NCBI GenBank assembly: GCA_003569365.1
Contig: BGOS01000022.1
Coordinates: 35,317-99,316, forward strand
Length of the DNA stretch: 64,000 bases
DNA from: Anaerolineaceae bacterium
GTDB taxonomy: Bacteria; Chloroflexota; Anaerolineae; Anaerolineales; UBA11657
Reading direction: 5' to 3'
Part shown: positions 18,990 through 28,096 of the stretch, one piece after another
Position numbering within the stretch: the stretch's first letter is position 1
Layout: each line of letters begins with the position of its first letter
The notes under the pieces: generated by a model
What the model was told of the DNA's origin: nothing
Database searches by the model: none
What the model saw: only the letters and a program-made list of their open reading frames with translations
Made by a program: the position numbers and the translations under genes

Positions 18990-19808
18990 ATGAATACTGT
19001 CGGTCACACAGATAGTGCAACCAATGCGGCTGCTGGCGATGAGCAACCTGAGCACACGCCAGCTTTGCAAGCTGTTACCAAGCGCAGTGAGTTCAGCAGC
19101 GGCGTCCGCGCGCAGCTGCCGATGCTGCTGGCCGTGTTCCCTTTCGGCCTGATTTTTGGCGCGGTTGCGCGCGATGCGGGGCTCCCGCCGCTGGCTGCGC
19201 TTGCCACTTCCTCGGTGATCTTTGCGGGCTCGGCGCAGTTTGTGGCCGTGAGCCTGTACCGGGATCTGACGCCGGCAGCCGTGATGGTGCTCACAACCTT
19301 TGTGGTCAATCTGCGGCACGCTTTATATAGCGCCTCGCTCGCGCAGCAGCTGCGCCACTTGCGGCCGCGCTGGAAGTGGCTGCTCGCCTATTTGCTCACA
19401 GACGAGGCGTACGCGGTGGTGATTACGCACTACAACGCCACGGCGCGCCAGCCGCAATATTACGCACACCGCCATTGGTACTTTTTTGGCACCGCAATTA
19501 CGCTGTGGTGCAGCTGGCAACTTAGCACTGCGCTTGGCATTTTGGCCGGCGGGCAGATCCCGGCCGGGCTGCTGCTTGATTTTGTGGTGCCGCTGACTTT
19601 TATTGCGCTGCTGGTGCCAGCGCTTGCCGACCGGGCGGGCGGGGCTGCCGCGCTGGTGGCTGGCGGCGTGGCAGCAGCTGGCGCGGCTTTGCCATACAAG
19701 CTGGGTTTGTTTGCAGCCGCGCTGGCAGGAATTGCTGCGGGTGTGCTCGTGGAAAATTTACAGGCGCGGGCGGTGCGCTCAAGAGCAGATGTGGTGCCGC
19801 ATGACTAA
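18990..19808 (+). CDS. azlC: AzlC-family branched-chain amino acid exporter large subunit
   Basis: Membrane protein of 272 residues with the AzlC signature region (LAVFPFGLIFGAVARDAGLP) followed by FAGSAQFVAVSL and FVVNLRHALYSASLAQ. About the first 45 residues are hydrophilic, longer than usual. AzlC and AzlD form an exporter of branched-chain or related amino acids. The stop overlaps the azlD start by 8 bp. The 283 bp upstream contain no gene and no clear promoter. Confidence 0.9.
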   Translation: MNTVGHTDSATNAAAGDEQPEHTPALQAVTKRSEFSSGVRAQLPMLLAVFPFGLIFGAVARDAGLPPLAALATSSVIFAGSAQFVAVSLYRDLTPAAVMVLTTFVVNLRHALYSASLAQQLRHLRPRWKWLLAYLLTDEAYAVVITHYNATARQPQYYAHRHWYFFGTAITLWCSWQLSTALGILAGGQIPAGLLLDFVVPLTFIALLVPALADRAGGAAALVAGGVAAAGAALPYKLGLFAAALAGIAAGVLVENLQARAVRSRADVVPHD

Positions 19809-20127
19809 CACATACATCTGGCTGACAATGGCGGCCATGGGTGCAGTCACATTTGTCACGCGCCTGCTGCCGATTGTGATGCTTGAAAAACTGCACTTGC
19901 GCGGTGCGTGGCAGCGCGCATTGCGTTTTGTGCCGCCGGCAGTATTTGCCGCAATCATCGTGCCAGAGCTGACTGCAGGCGGGAACGCGCTGCTATCAGC
20001 GGCGGGCGCTGCGCGTTTGTTGGCAGCCATGCTTGCAGCCGGTGTGGCGTGGCGCACGCGGAGCGTGCTGCTCACAATTACCACGGGCATGGCTGCGCTT
20101 TGGCTGCTGCGGGGCGTTGTTGGCTGA
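19801..20127 (+). CDS. azlD: AzlD-family amino acid exporter small subunit
   Basis: Small membrane protein of 108 residues with four hydrophobic segments, the usual AzlD size. Family features include the N-terminal MGAVTFVTRLLPIV and RFVPPAVFAAIIVPEL. The ATG at 19801 lies inside the end of azlC, so translation is coupled. It completes the two-component exporter with the gene upstream. Confidence 0.88.
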   Translation: MTNTYIWLTMAAMGAVTFVTRLLPIVMLEKLHLRGAWQRALRFVPPAVFAAIIVPELTAGGNALLSAAGAARLLAAMLAAGVAWRTRSVLLTITTGMAALWLLRGVVG

Positions 20128-20312
20128 CAATCCAGCTTGCTGGCAGCGGCCGGCACTCCGCCGCATGCCCGCAACGCAGAGTGCAAACTGCGCCTAGCCG
20201 TGGCTGGCGCGCAATATTTTAAAATCTCAAATCAAGTGCAGCTTGTGCAATCCTGTACAGTGCGGTCCCTTGCGGCTGGATAGCGCCGGATGGCCAGCGG
20301 GCGGGCGAGTTT

Positions 20313-21302
20313 TCAGCCGGCGCTTGCCGGCAATGAATTCACCCAGCGCACAATCGCGGCGGACATTGGCGCGGTGGCTTGCGGCGCTTTGATGTCCCCG
20401 GCCAGCACGTGTTGGCCGGCCGCGCTGCTGTAGGTTACTTCTTCGATTGCCTTGTGCAGACTGCCGATGCGTGCAAACGTCGCCCGGATTGCGCCTGGAT
20501 CAACCGTGTCATCTCTTTCGGAATACAACATCAGCAGTGGCGCTTGGAAAGCGGACAGATCGCTTTGGCGCACATGTTGGACGAGCGCCATCATGGGCAG
20601 CAATGCCTGCATGGCGTAGTTGTTGGACCAGGCGGCAGCTTCGAGCGGGTCGGTTGCCGGCCAGCTGCGCGTTGGGCCCTGCACTGCAAGCGCAATCTGG
20701 AGTCCCCACGGCCAGTTGAGAATACCGGAAAGTTTGTGGCGCGGCTTAAAGTTTGGCGAGATAAAAACATAGGCGTCTGGCGTGCATTGTTCGGGATGCA
20801 GTGCCAACCACGTGGCCAGCGTTGCGCCGGTGGAGCAGCCAATGACCAGCACGCGCTTGCCCAGCGTCTGGGCGATGCGCACGGCTTCAACCCCGTCGGC
20901 GAGCCAGTCTTGCACGCTGTGCTCGCGCATGGCGGCGCCGCCGCGCCCGTGACCCGCGAGGCGCGTATAAAATAAATTTGCGCCGAGAGCCGTGGCAATT
21001 GTGTCTGCCAATGGTGCAGTTTCCATGCGGCTGGCTGAGAAGCCGTGGATGTAAACAACTGCCCATTGCGTTTGGGTGCGTGCGGTTGAGTTCCAAATGA
21101 TGCACTTTTCAGTTCCGGGCACGATGTCTTTGAAAGCTGCTTCGCGCTGGCGCAGCCAGTCATCCAAAGCTGCGGGCGCAGTTGGCGGCGTGGGCTGTGG
21201 TGTTGGCGTGTGGGCTCCGAAGCGATTGCGCGGTCCGAGCAGTGCGGCTGCAATTGCCAGGCCGAGTGCGGCGGCAGCGCCGCTAACTATTGGGCGAATC
21301 AT
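20313..21302 (-). CDS. Alpha/beta hydrolase, membrane-anchored or secreted
   Basis: Serine hydrolase of 329 residues. An N-terminal hydrophobic segment (residues 8-22) and a Pro/Thr linker place the catalytic domain outside the membrane. The domain has IHGFSASRME, GHGRGG, nucleophile Ser in GCSTGA, acid Asp in SERDDTVDP and His in AGQHVL. It resembles carboxylesterases and monoglyceride-lipase-type enzymes. It stands alone on the minus strand, convergent with azlCD and 258 bp from the VOC gene. Confidence 0.85.
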   Translation of the reverse strand: MIRPIVSGAAAALGLAIAAALLGPRNRFGAHTPTPQPTPPTAPAALDDWLRQREAAFKDIVPGTEKCIIWNSTARTQTQWAVVYIHGFSASRMETAPLADTIATALGANLFYTRLAGHGRGGAAMREHSVQDWLADGVEAVRIAQTLGKRVLVIGCSTGATLATWLALHPEQCTPDAYVFISPNFKPRHKLSGILNWPWGLQIALAVQGPTRSWPATDPLEAAAWSNNYAMQALLPMMALVQHVRQSDLSAFQAPLLMLYSERDDTVDPGAIRATFARIGSLHKAIEEVTYSSAAGQHVLAGDIKAPQATAPMSAAIVRWVNSLPASAG

Positions 21303-21560
21303 GCTGCGATTGAATGGATTGGAAATTTTGGGTGGGAGTGGTTTTCAACGCGGGTAGTGTTTGGCGGATGGCAGTGAATGTGCAGTCACGCTGGGTTGAA
21401 ATGCGCCCAGCATGGCGCTCAGTAACTTTAACTACACGCATCGCGATCGTCAAGCACGGGCGGTGCAGGCTGTGTTACCAGCTGGGCCGGCTGATTGAAT
21501 GCGGTGCGTTGGATTTGGTTTGGTATGAGTGGACTGTTGCTGGGTTGAGCTTGCGCTTGA

Positions 21561-21992
21561 TTATTCAGAACGCCCGCGCGCCGGATTGAGCTCGGTAGCT
21601 GTTTCAATTGTGCGGCCCACCGCCTGGCCGTAGGCCAACTCCAGCGTGTGACCATCGGGGTCGCGCAGCAGCGCCCAGTAGCCCACGGGTGGTCCGCTAT
21701 CCTCCGGCTCGCGTACCAGGCACTGCGCGTCTCGCGCAAGCTGGCACAGTCGGTCGACCTCCGCTCGCGAGGCCACTCCAACACCCAGATGCGCGTACGG
21801 CAGAAGCAACGGGATGGTTTCGGCGGTGGACTCGAGCAGCACTATTGCAAATGGCCGGGTGCCGTCGCTGATCCATGCCACACCAAGGCGGCTGTGCACA
21901 ACTTGCATGTTCGCGAAGCGGGCATAGAAGGCAATACTTGCTGCCAGCGACCGGACGGGGAGCGCAATGTGTGCCAGGCCAATATCAACCAT
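21561..21992 (-). CDS. VOC (glyoxalase/dioxygenase fold) protein
   Basis: Predicted small metal-dependent protein of 143 residues with two beta-alpha-beta-beta-beta halves. The first half starts GLAHIALPVRSLAASIAFYARF with a possible metal His at position 8; the second ends with WALLRDPDGHTLELA, where the Glu is the usual ligand. The ATG at 21992 is chosen because upstream codons do not fit the fold. Members include glyoxalase I, extradiol dioxygenases and resistance proteins, and the sequence does not choose between them. Its neighbours give no hint. Confidence 0.8.
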   Translation of the reverse strand: MVDIGLAHIALPVRSLAASIAFYARFANMQVVHSRLGVAWISDGTRPFAIVLLESTAETIPLLLPYAHLGVGVASRAEVDRLCQLARDAQCLVREPEDSGPPVGYWALLRDPDGHTLELAYGQAVGRTIETATELNPARGRSE

Positions 21993-22435
21993 GTTGCGCC
22001 ATGTTTTACTGTTGTTGAAAAATAATGTGGTCCTGCGGCAACCGGCGTTGGACCTTGCTTGAATTGTCCCACGGCAATCACTTTGTGACCGGCAGCTGAC
22101 CAATTGCGAAGTTTTGCGAACACTTGGATTGGAGCAGTTGTGGCAGTTGGCGTAACGGTTAGCTGGCGTGGTCGGGGCGGCGCTCCGGTTGCGTGCATAG
22201 ATGCTGGCGAGCAGCAGTTAATTAGTGCACCGTAACGCCGGGGTGGGTCGCTTGCTGGTGGCCGCTATTTGGCAACTAGCTGCAGGATTGGCAGTGTATG
22301 TTAAAGTTGAACTTACTGGCGGCGAATAGGCGCTGGCGTTACGTCAACCATTCCTCCTACTGAACTGGCAACTATTATGCAACCATGTGCGCAGTCACGC
22401 CTGCCCGCGTTCGGGCAGCTTTTTGGAGGCCGGCC
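21993..22435 (+). other. Intergenic region between divergent VOC and Rieske genes
   Basis: No gene is supported in these 443 bases. The right end holds TATTAT at 22373-22378, a plausible -10 for the Rieske gene, with no good -35, and the ribosome site GGAGG at 22425-22429. The rest is a mix of short AT-rich stretches without clear repeats. Confidence 0.5.
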
Positions 22436-23710
22436 ATGATGCGGCCGCTTGATCCGGCGCAGTTTCTGAATGCGGAAACTTATGCGCGCACGCGGCTGCC
22501 GGTGGAGTATGCGTCGACGCTAATTCCGGACGCGTACACAATGGCCGAGTTCTACGCGCTGGAGCAGGAGCGCGTGTTTGCAAACAGCTGGGTGCCGGTG
22601 TGCGTGACGGATGAAGTGCGCACCCCCGGGGAGTTTAAGGTTGTGGAGGTGGCGGGGCGTTCCATAATTGTGACGCGTAATACGGCTGGCGAGCTGCGTG
22701 CGCACCACAATGTCTGCCGGCACCGCGGGTCGCGCTTGTGCGAGGGCGCGGGCCGGGTGGAGCGCTTCTTTCAATGCCCGTATCATGCGTGGGCGTATGA
22801 CTTGGATGGTGCCTGCCTTGGCACGCCGCTCTTCACGGCTGATAGCCGGGTACCGGTTGAGCAGCGCGCTGCATTTGACATGGCGGATGTCAAAGCTTTC
22901 GACCGCAATGAAATGGGACTCTACCCCGTGCGTGTTTCTGAGTGGGGCTGTCTTGTGTTTGTGTGCCTGGCTGCAGAAACGCCGCCGCTTGCCGATCAGC
23001 TCGGCGATCTTCCGGCGCGGCTGAATGGTTATCGGCTAAGCGAGTTCCGTCTTGCGCGGCGTGTCGAGTATCAAATTCAGGCGGACTGGAAATTAATCGC
23101 TGAGAACTTTATGGAGTACTACCATCTGCCGTGGGTGCATCCGGCACTGGTGAAGGTTTCGCCGATGGATGCGCACTACCGCTGGCAGGGACCGGGCATG
23201 TATGTGGGCTTCTGCACTACGCCGATTGCCGCCAACACAGACGATGGCGGCTGGAAAGGTCTGCCGGCAATTGCGGGCCTCAACGCGGTGGACGGCGTCA
23301 GTGCGCGCTTTGCGTGGGTATTTCCAAACGTGGCGGTGAATGTGCTGCCGAATCATGTGGTGTTTTTGCTGGCGCAGCCGGCGGGTTCCGGCCGGACAAC
23401 GGAGGTGGCATACCTGCTCACGCATCCGGAGTCGGAGGCGCTGAGCGCTGACCCTGCAGGTGACACAGACGGCCTGCTTGAATTCTGGGACAGTGTGAAC
23501 AAGGAAGACATTGCCATAGTGGAGTTGGTGCAGGATGGGTTGCGCAATCCCGCCTACGCGGGCGGGCGCATGTGCTACCGCTTCGAAGAGTCCATCCATC
23601 GCTTTCAGAATATGCTGATTGACCGCATCTTGGGCGTTGGCACGCTGCCACCCGGCGATGACGCCGAGACGGTGCGCATGTTTGGCCCGCGGAATGCGGC
23701 TGCCACATAG
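22436..23710 (+). CDS. Rieske non-heme iron oxygenase, alpha subunit (betaine demethylase-like)
   Basis: Aromatic-ring-hydroxylase-type oxygenase of 424 residues. The Rieske cluster ligands are Cys94, His96, Cys114 and His117 (NVCRHRG, QCPYHAW). The catalytic iron site lies in ENFMEYYHLPWVHP with the two His residues, and a later Asp in NKEDIAIVE. This architecture is shared by choline monooxygenase, glycine betaine demethylase GbcA and stachydrine demethylase. The ATG at 22436 is set by GGAGG 6 bases upstream. No reductase gene is adjacent. The sarcosine and dimethylglycine enzymes in the window make an N-demethylase likely, but the substrate is not proven. Confidence 0.87.
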   Translation: MMRPLDPAQFLNAETYARTRLPVEYASTLIPDAYTMAEFYALEQERVFANSWVPVCVTDEVRTPGEFKVVEVAGRSIIVTRNTAGELRAHHNVCRHRGSRLCEGAGRVERFFQCPYHAWAYDLDGACLGTPLFTADSRVPVEQRAAFDMADVKAFDRNEMGLYPVRVSEWGCLVFVCLAAETPPLADQLGDLPARLNGYRLSEFRLARRVEYQIQADWKLIAENFMEYYHLPWVHPALVKVSPMDAHYRWQGPGMYVGFCTTPIAANTDDGGWKGLPAIAGLNAVDGVSARFAWVFPNVAVNVLPNHVVFLLAQPAGSGRTTEVAYLLTHPESEALSADPAGDTDGLLEFWDSVNKEDIAIVELVQDGLRNPAYAGGRMCYRFEESIHRFQNMLIDRILGVGTLPPGDDAETVRMFGPRNAAAT

Positions 23711-23833
23711 CACCCTGCGGCGCGCTGCCGCGCGCCACGGCTTGCGCTGCTGTAAAGCCACTCGAGGCCGTGAACATCCGGTAGTTCCCCGGCTTGCAAT
23801 GCGCGGCCGCGCTGCACTTCCACAATTAACTTA

Positions 23834-25021
23834 ATGCTCCGCACATACACCCGCAATCACCGGCTGATGTTTGCTGCCATGTTCCTGTGGGGATTTGGCA
23901 TGGGCATGTTTATTTTTATCCAGCCCCTTTTCATTGAAAGCCTTGGGGCAACAACCTCACAGGTAGGATTCGCGCTTGCAGCGGGTGGATTGCTGGTCAC
24001 CGCAGTCTACATCCCGATTGGCTTGTGGGCGGACCGCCGCGGCCGCCGCATCACAATTCTGCTGGGCTGGTGGCTGGCTTCCTTTGCAACCATCTTGATG
24101 GCGCTTGCACCGGACTGGCGCTGGCTGATTCCGGCGCTGGTTATGTATCAGCTCGCCAACTTTGCCATGCCGGCGTTTAATGGCTACGTGGCCGCAGAGT
24201 CCGCGGGGCGCAACCTAAGCGGCACGCTCGCATTTATTACCAGCGGCGCTGCCATTGGCCGCGTCATCTCGCCGGCTATTGGCGGCTGGCTGGGCGAACA
24301 GCTTGGCTTTCGCGCTGTGTACTTGATTGCGGGCGCATTCTTTGTCTTGTCCAGTTTGGTGATGGGCCTGATCAGCGACCGCCCGGCCGAACCTGCTCCC
24401 GGCCTGCGCCCGCCGGCCCGCCAGCTATTTTTTTCGCGCGCCTTCGTCTGGCAGATTGTGTTTATATTTTTATTGTTTTTTGCACTTGAGCTGGGCCAGA
24501 TCTTGATGCCTAAATATCTTCAGGAAGTAAGGCAGCTCGGCCTGGCGCAGATTGGCTGGCTGGGAACGGTGGGCTCGCTTGGCGTTGTGGTGCTGTCGCT
24601 GACGTTTGGGCAGCTGCCGGAAACCAGGCGTTGGGCGCTGGTGCTGTGCCAGCTGGTGGCGCTGGCCGCATCTGTGTTGCTGCTTAGCTCCGCGCTGCTG
24701 CCGGTCATCATACTGGCCTACTTTATCCATGGCGGCAACTGGGTGGTGCGCCCGATTGTGATCGGGCGCCTTGCGCGCACTTTGCATCCGGACATGCTGA
24801 GCTTTGGTTACGGATTTCTGGAGACGGCGATGCGCCTGGGGATGGCGCTAGCACCGGCAGTTGCGGGTTTGCTGTACTCGCGTACTCCCGCTGCGCCAAT
24901 GTTGGCGGGCGCAGCGGCGCTGTGCGTCACGCTATTGCTCACACTAACGCTGCCCGGCGGGCGATCGCAAGCGCTGGGGAGTGCGACACCCGACGAGAAG
25001 CCGATAACGGCGCAAACTTGA
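23834..25021 (+). CDS. MFS transporter
   Basis: Twelve-helix major facilitator protein of 395 residues. The loop after the second helix reads GLWADRRGRRIT, the classic MFS motif A, and the fifth-helix region has GAAIGRVISPAIGGWLGEQLG, the antiporter-like motif C. This favours export. It lies 123 bp after the Rieske gene on the same strand and converges on the small methyltransferase gene. Confidence 0.86.
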   Translation: MLRTYTRNHRLMFAAMFLWGFGMGMFIFIQPLFIESLGATTSQVGFALAAGGLLVTAVYIPIGLWADRRGRRITILLGWWLASFATILMALAPDWRWLIPALVMYQLANFAMPAFNGYVAAESAGRNLSGTLAFITSGAAIGRVISPAIGGWLGEQLGFRAVYLIAGAFFVLSSLVMGLISDRPAEPAPGLRPPARQLFFSRAFVWQIVFIFLLFFALELGQILMPKYLQEVRQLGLAQIGWLGTVGSLGVVVLSLTFGQLPETRRWALVLCQLVALAASVLLLSSALLPVIILAYFIHGGNWVVRPIVIGRLARTLHPDMLSFGYGFLETAMRLGMALAPAVAGLLYSRTPAAPMLAGAAALCVTLLLTLTLPGGRSQALGSATPDEKPITAQT

Positions 25022-25056
25022 ATTGCGCTGCCTGTAAGCAGCTTGCATCCCAATCG

Positions 25057-25076
25057 TAACGCGCGTGAGCGCGTTA
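25057..25076. terminator. Hairpin between convergent genes
   Basis: TAACGCGC, the tetraloop GTGA, then GCGCGTTA: a perfect 8-bp stem. It sits between the ends of the MFS gene and the convergent methyltransferase gene. No U tract follows, so it may act as a weak bidirectional terminator or only stabilise 3' ends. Confidence 0.45.
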
Positions 25077-25108
25077 GGGCAGCCCGCTAAATTGGTGCGC
25101 GGTGCCAG

Positions 25109-25570
25109 CTACAGCCAGCGCCGAACCTGGATGCAGTAGGCGAGGTACTCGGCGCCAAACTCCGCGGTCAGCTTGCGCTCCTCGCCCGCAATAACCCGCC
25201 GTGCAATCAGCACAACAAATGGCGGAATGATGAGCCACGGCGTGGCGCTCCCGAGCGCAGTGGCTGCACCGGCCAACACAAGCACCATCCCTAAATAGAT
25301 TGGATTGCGGCTAAAGCGGTACGGCCCGGAGTGCAACAGAAATGATGAGCGGGCCAAGGGATGGATGGCTGTGCCAGCGCGGGAGAGAAGCGTTCCGGAC
25401 CACAGCACAAGCCCAACGCCGGCTGCAGCAGGCACTGCGCCAAGTGTGCGCCAGAGCGAGGGCACCAGCTGCGGCAATGGCAGCAGCAGCTGCAACAATG
25501 CCATCAGTGCCAGCGCTGCAAGCAGCAGCAAGGGCGGCAGCGCCAGCCGCCGCTTGGTTTTTTCAGACAT
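25109..25570 (-). CDS. Isoprenylcysteine carboxyl methyltransferase/PEMT-family membrane protein
   Basis: Membrane protein of 153 residues with about four hydrophobic segments. The C-terminal half has the family signature GPYRFSRNPIYLGM and then EERKLTAEFGAEYLAY near the end, the SAM-binding side of the ICMT/PEMT fold. Bacterial members methylate lipids, small alcohols or unknown acceptors. It stands alone between the MFS gene and the ABC operon. Confidence 0.85.
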   Translation of the reverse strand: MSEKTKRRLALPPLLLLAALALMALLQLLLPLPQLVPSLWRTLGAVPAAAGVGLVLWSGTLLSRAGTAIHPLARSSFLLHSGPYRFSRNPIYLGMVLVLAGAATALGSATPWLIIPPFVVLIARRVIAGEERKLTAEFGAEYLAYCIQVRRWL

Positions 25571-25647
25571 TGTCGAACTTGCAGTTATGGCTTGTGATTG
25601 TCATTCCGGGGCGGGCTGCAGCGCCATCAGGCTGCGCGGGGCGTTGT

Positions 25648-27249
25648 TTATGCGCGGTGCGCAAGAACTTCGTCGAGCCAGTCCGCCCGCACTTCCGGCA
25701 CGGATGCCAGCAGCCGCTCGGTGTACGGGTGCAAGGGTGGCGAGAAAACTGCTGCGGTGGCGCCCTCGGCCACAATCTCGCCGCGCAGCATTGCTGCCGT
25801 GCGGTGTGCTATGCGCCGCACGATGCCCAGATCATGCGTAATGAATAGATAGGCAATCCCCAGCTCATCTTGCAGGTGCTTGAGCAATTTTAATATTCCA
25901 TCAGCCACCAGTTGGTCAAGCGCCGAGGTGGGCTCGTCGCAAATGATCAGCTCTGGTTCGGCAGCCAGTGCGCGCGCAATGCAAACGCGCTGCTTCTGGC
26001 CGCCGGACAGCGCACTGGACAGCCGCTGCGCATAATCCAGTGGCAAGTCCACTTGGGTCAGCAGCTCCGCTACGCGCTTGGCCACATCTGCGGGCGACCG
26101 GTCAAAGTAGAACTGCACCGGCCGTCCGATTATTTCGCCCACGGTCTGGCGCGGGTTCAGCGCCACATCCGGCTGCTGGTAAATGAATTGCAGCTTGCGC
26201 AGGTCTTCTTTGGTGCGGTTTTTGAGCGCGCTGGAAAGCTCGCGGCCGCGGAAGGTGACTGTGCCTGCCGAACGCGGCAGCAGGCCCACAATCAGGCGTG
26301 CCAGCGAGCTTTTGCCGGAGCCGGACTCGCCCACTACCGCCAATGTTTCGCCGTGCGCCACACTCAGCGACACATTTTTCACAGCGGTAAAGTTGCCGTA
26401 CATGCCGACGGCATTCGCCACCGAAAGCACAATCGCGCCGCGCTGTGCGGTGCTTTCAACGGAGAGCTTGTCGGACGCTTTGCGGTCTGCCACCAGTGCC
26501 CGCGAGTATTCGTTTTGCGGCCGCATCAAAATCTGCTCGGTTGTGCCTTGCTCTACCAGCTTGCCGCCGCGCAGCACCATGATGCGGTCCGCCACTTGCG
26601 CCACCACCGCCAGGTCGTGGCTGATGTAGAGCGCCGCGGTGTGATATTCCTTGATCAGCTTTTTGATCAGCGCCAGCACTTCAATCTGGGTTGTCACATC
26701 CAGCGCAGTGGTGGGCTCGTCAAACACCACGATGTCCGGGCGGCAGGAGATGGCCATGGCGGCCATCGCGCGCTGCAGCTGCCCGCCTGAAACCTGGTGC
26801 GGGAAGCGCGCGCCGAATGTTTCCGGGTTGGGCAGCTCAAGCGAGCGGAACAATTCCACAGCCCAGGCCTGCGCTGCAGCTTTTGGCATCATGCCATGCT
26901 GCACCGGCATCTCGCAGACTTGATCCATGATGCAATGTGCCGGATTGAATGATGCCGCAGCACTTTGTGCCACATACGCAATGCGGCGGCCGCGCAGCTC
27001 GCGGCGCGCTTCCATGTCCAGCGTGCGCGCATTGGCCCCTTTTACTTCCACAGTGCCGCCGGTGATCTTGCAGCCGGCGCGGGCGTAAACCATTGCAGCC
27101 AAACCGATGGTCGATTTTCCGGCGCCACTCTCGCCGATGAGGCCCAGCACTTCGCCGGGCTTCAGTTCAAGCGATACATCATCCACCAAAACCGTGCCGG
27201 TGATGGACTCGACACGCAAGTTGCGGATGGCAAGCACAGTTTCTGCCAC
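25648..27249 (-). CDS. Peptide-type ABC importer, double ATP-binding protein (DppD-DppF fusion)
   Basis: Two complete ATPase domains in one chain of 533 residues, an arrangement known from GsiA and YejF. Domain 1 has GESGAGKST, VSGGQLQR and [10 protein letters not shown]; domain 2 has GESGSGKSS, LSGGQKQR and ICDEPTSALD. GTG 27249 is chosen because GGAG lies just upstream and the permease gene ends only a few bases before. It is the last gene of the operon binding protein, DppB, DppC, double ATPase, and so completes a self-contained importer. Confidence 0.92.
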   Translation of the reverse strand: MAETVLAIRNLRVESITGTVLVDDVSLELKPGEVLGLIGESGAGKSTIGLAAMVYARAGCKITGGTVEVKGANARTLDMEARRELRGRRIAYVAQSAAASFNPAHCIMDQVCEMPVQHGMMPKAAAQAWAVELFRSLELPNPETFGARFPHQVSGGQLQRAMAAMAISCRPDIVVFDEPTTALDVTTQIEVLALIKKLIKEYHTAALYISHDLAVVAQVADRIMVLRGGKLVEQGTTEQILMRPQNEYSRALVADRKASDKLSVESTAQRGAIVLSVANAVGMYGNFTAVKNVSLSVAHGETLAVVGESGSGKSSLARLIVGLLPRSAGTVTFRGRELSSALKNRTKEDLRKLQFIYQQPDVALNPRQTVGEIIGRPVQFYFDRSPADVAKRVAELLTQVDLPLDYAQRLSSALSGGQKQRVCIARALAAEPELIICDEPTSALDQLVADGILKLLKHLQDELGIAYLFITHDLGIVRRIAHRTAAMLRGEIVAEGATAAVFSPPLHPYTERLLASVPEVRADWLDEVLAHRA

Positions 27250-27253
27250 GCGC

Positions 27254-28087
27254 TTACATCTCCGCCGACGCGCCGGACGGGCGCGCATTGATCGACAGGA
27301 TCCAGTCCACCACCAGATTCACGCCAATCGTCACAATCGAGATTGCAATCGCCGGCCAGAGTGGCGCCGAGACGCCAAAGGCGATTGCGCGGCCGTTCTC
27401 GCGCACCATGCCGCCCCAGTCTGCATACGGTGGCTGAATGCCCAGCCCCAAAAAGCTAAGGCCGGCAACGAACAGAAAATTAAAGCAGAAGCGCAAGCCG
27501 AACTCGGAAATCATCGGGGGCAGGGCGTTGGGCAAGATCTCGCGCCGCATCAGCCACCACAGGCCTTCGCCGCGCAGGCGCGCGGCTTCCACGTAGTCCA
27601 GCACCACAAGGTTTAGGGCAACGGAGCGTGCCAGCCGGAAGACGCGCGTGGAGTCCAGAATTGCGATTGTGATGATTAGTGTGGGGATTGAGGATCCGAA
27701 CATGGACAAAATCATCAGCGCAAACACCAGCAGTGGAATTGAGAGCATGATGTCCACACTGCGCGAGAGAACCTGGTCCAGCAAACTTCCGCCAACCGCA
27801 GCCAGCAGCCCGAGGGTGGTGCCGATGATGAACGAAAGGATGGTGCAGGTAAGCGCCACGCCAATGGTCATGCGCGCGCCGTACATCAGGCGGGTGAGCA
27901 TGTCGCGCCCGATGTTGTCTGTGCCCAGCAGGAAGCTGCCGGATGCGGGCGCCCAGGTATCCGAGACCACGGCGCCTTCTTCGTGCGGTGCAAGCAGCGG
28001 CGCCAGTACAGCAATGAGGCTGAAGAATCCAATGATGGCCAGCCCCACCCAAGCCAGTGTCGTAGGTTTGTGTCCGAACAGGCGCAC
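27254..28087 (-). CDS. Peptide-type ABC importer permease, DppC-like
   Basis: Permease subunit of 277 residues starting at GTG 28087 after AGGCGGA. It shows the GTDNIGRDML motif near residue 55, several membrane segments, and the loop DYVEAARLRGEGLWWLMRRE. The C-terminus is an unfused VDWILSINARPSGASAEM. It lies 9 bp after dppB and ends 4 bp before the double-ATPase gene. Confidence 0.92.
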   Translation of the reverse strand: MRLFGHKPTTLAWVGLAIIGFFSLIAVLAPLLAPHEEGAVVSDTWAPASGSFLLGTDNIGRDMLTRLMYGARMTIGVALTCTILSFIIGTTLGLLAAVGGSLLDQVLSRSVDIMLSIPLLVFALMILSMFGSSIPTLIITIAILDSTRVFRLARSVALNLVVLDYVEAARLRGEGLWWLMRREILPNALPPMISEFGLRFCFNFLFVAGLSFLGLGIQPPYADWGGMVRENGRAIAFGVSAPLWPAIAISIVTIGVNLVVDWILSINARPSGASAEM

Positions 28088-28096
28088 TTTATCCGC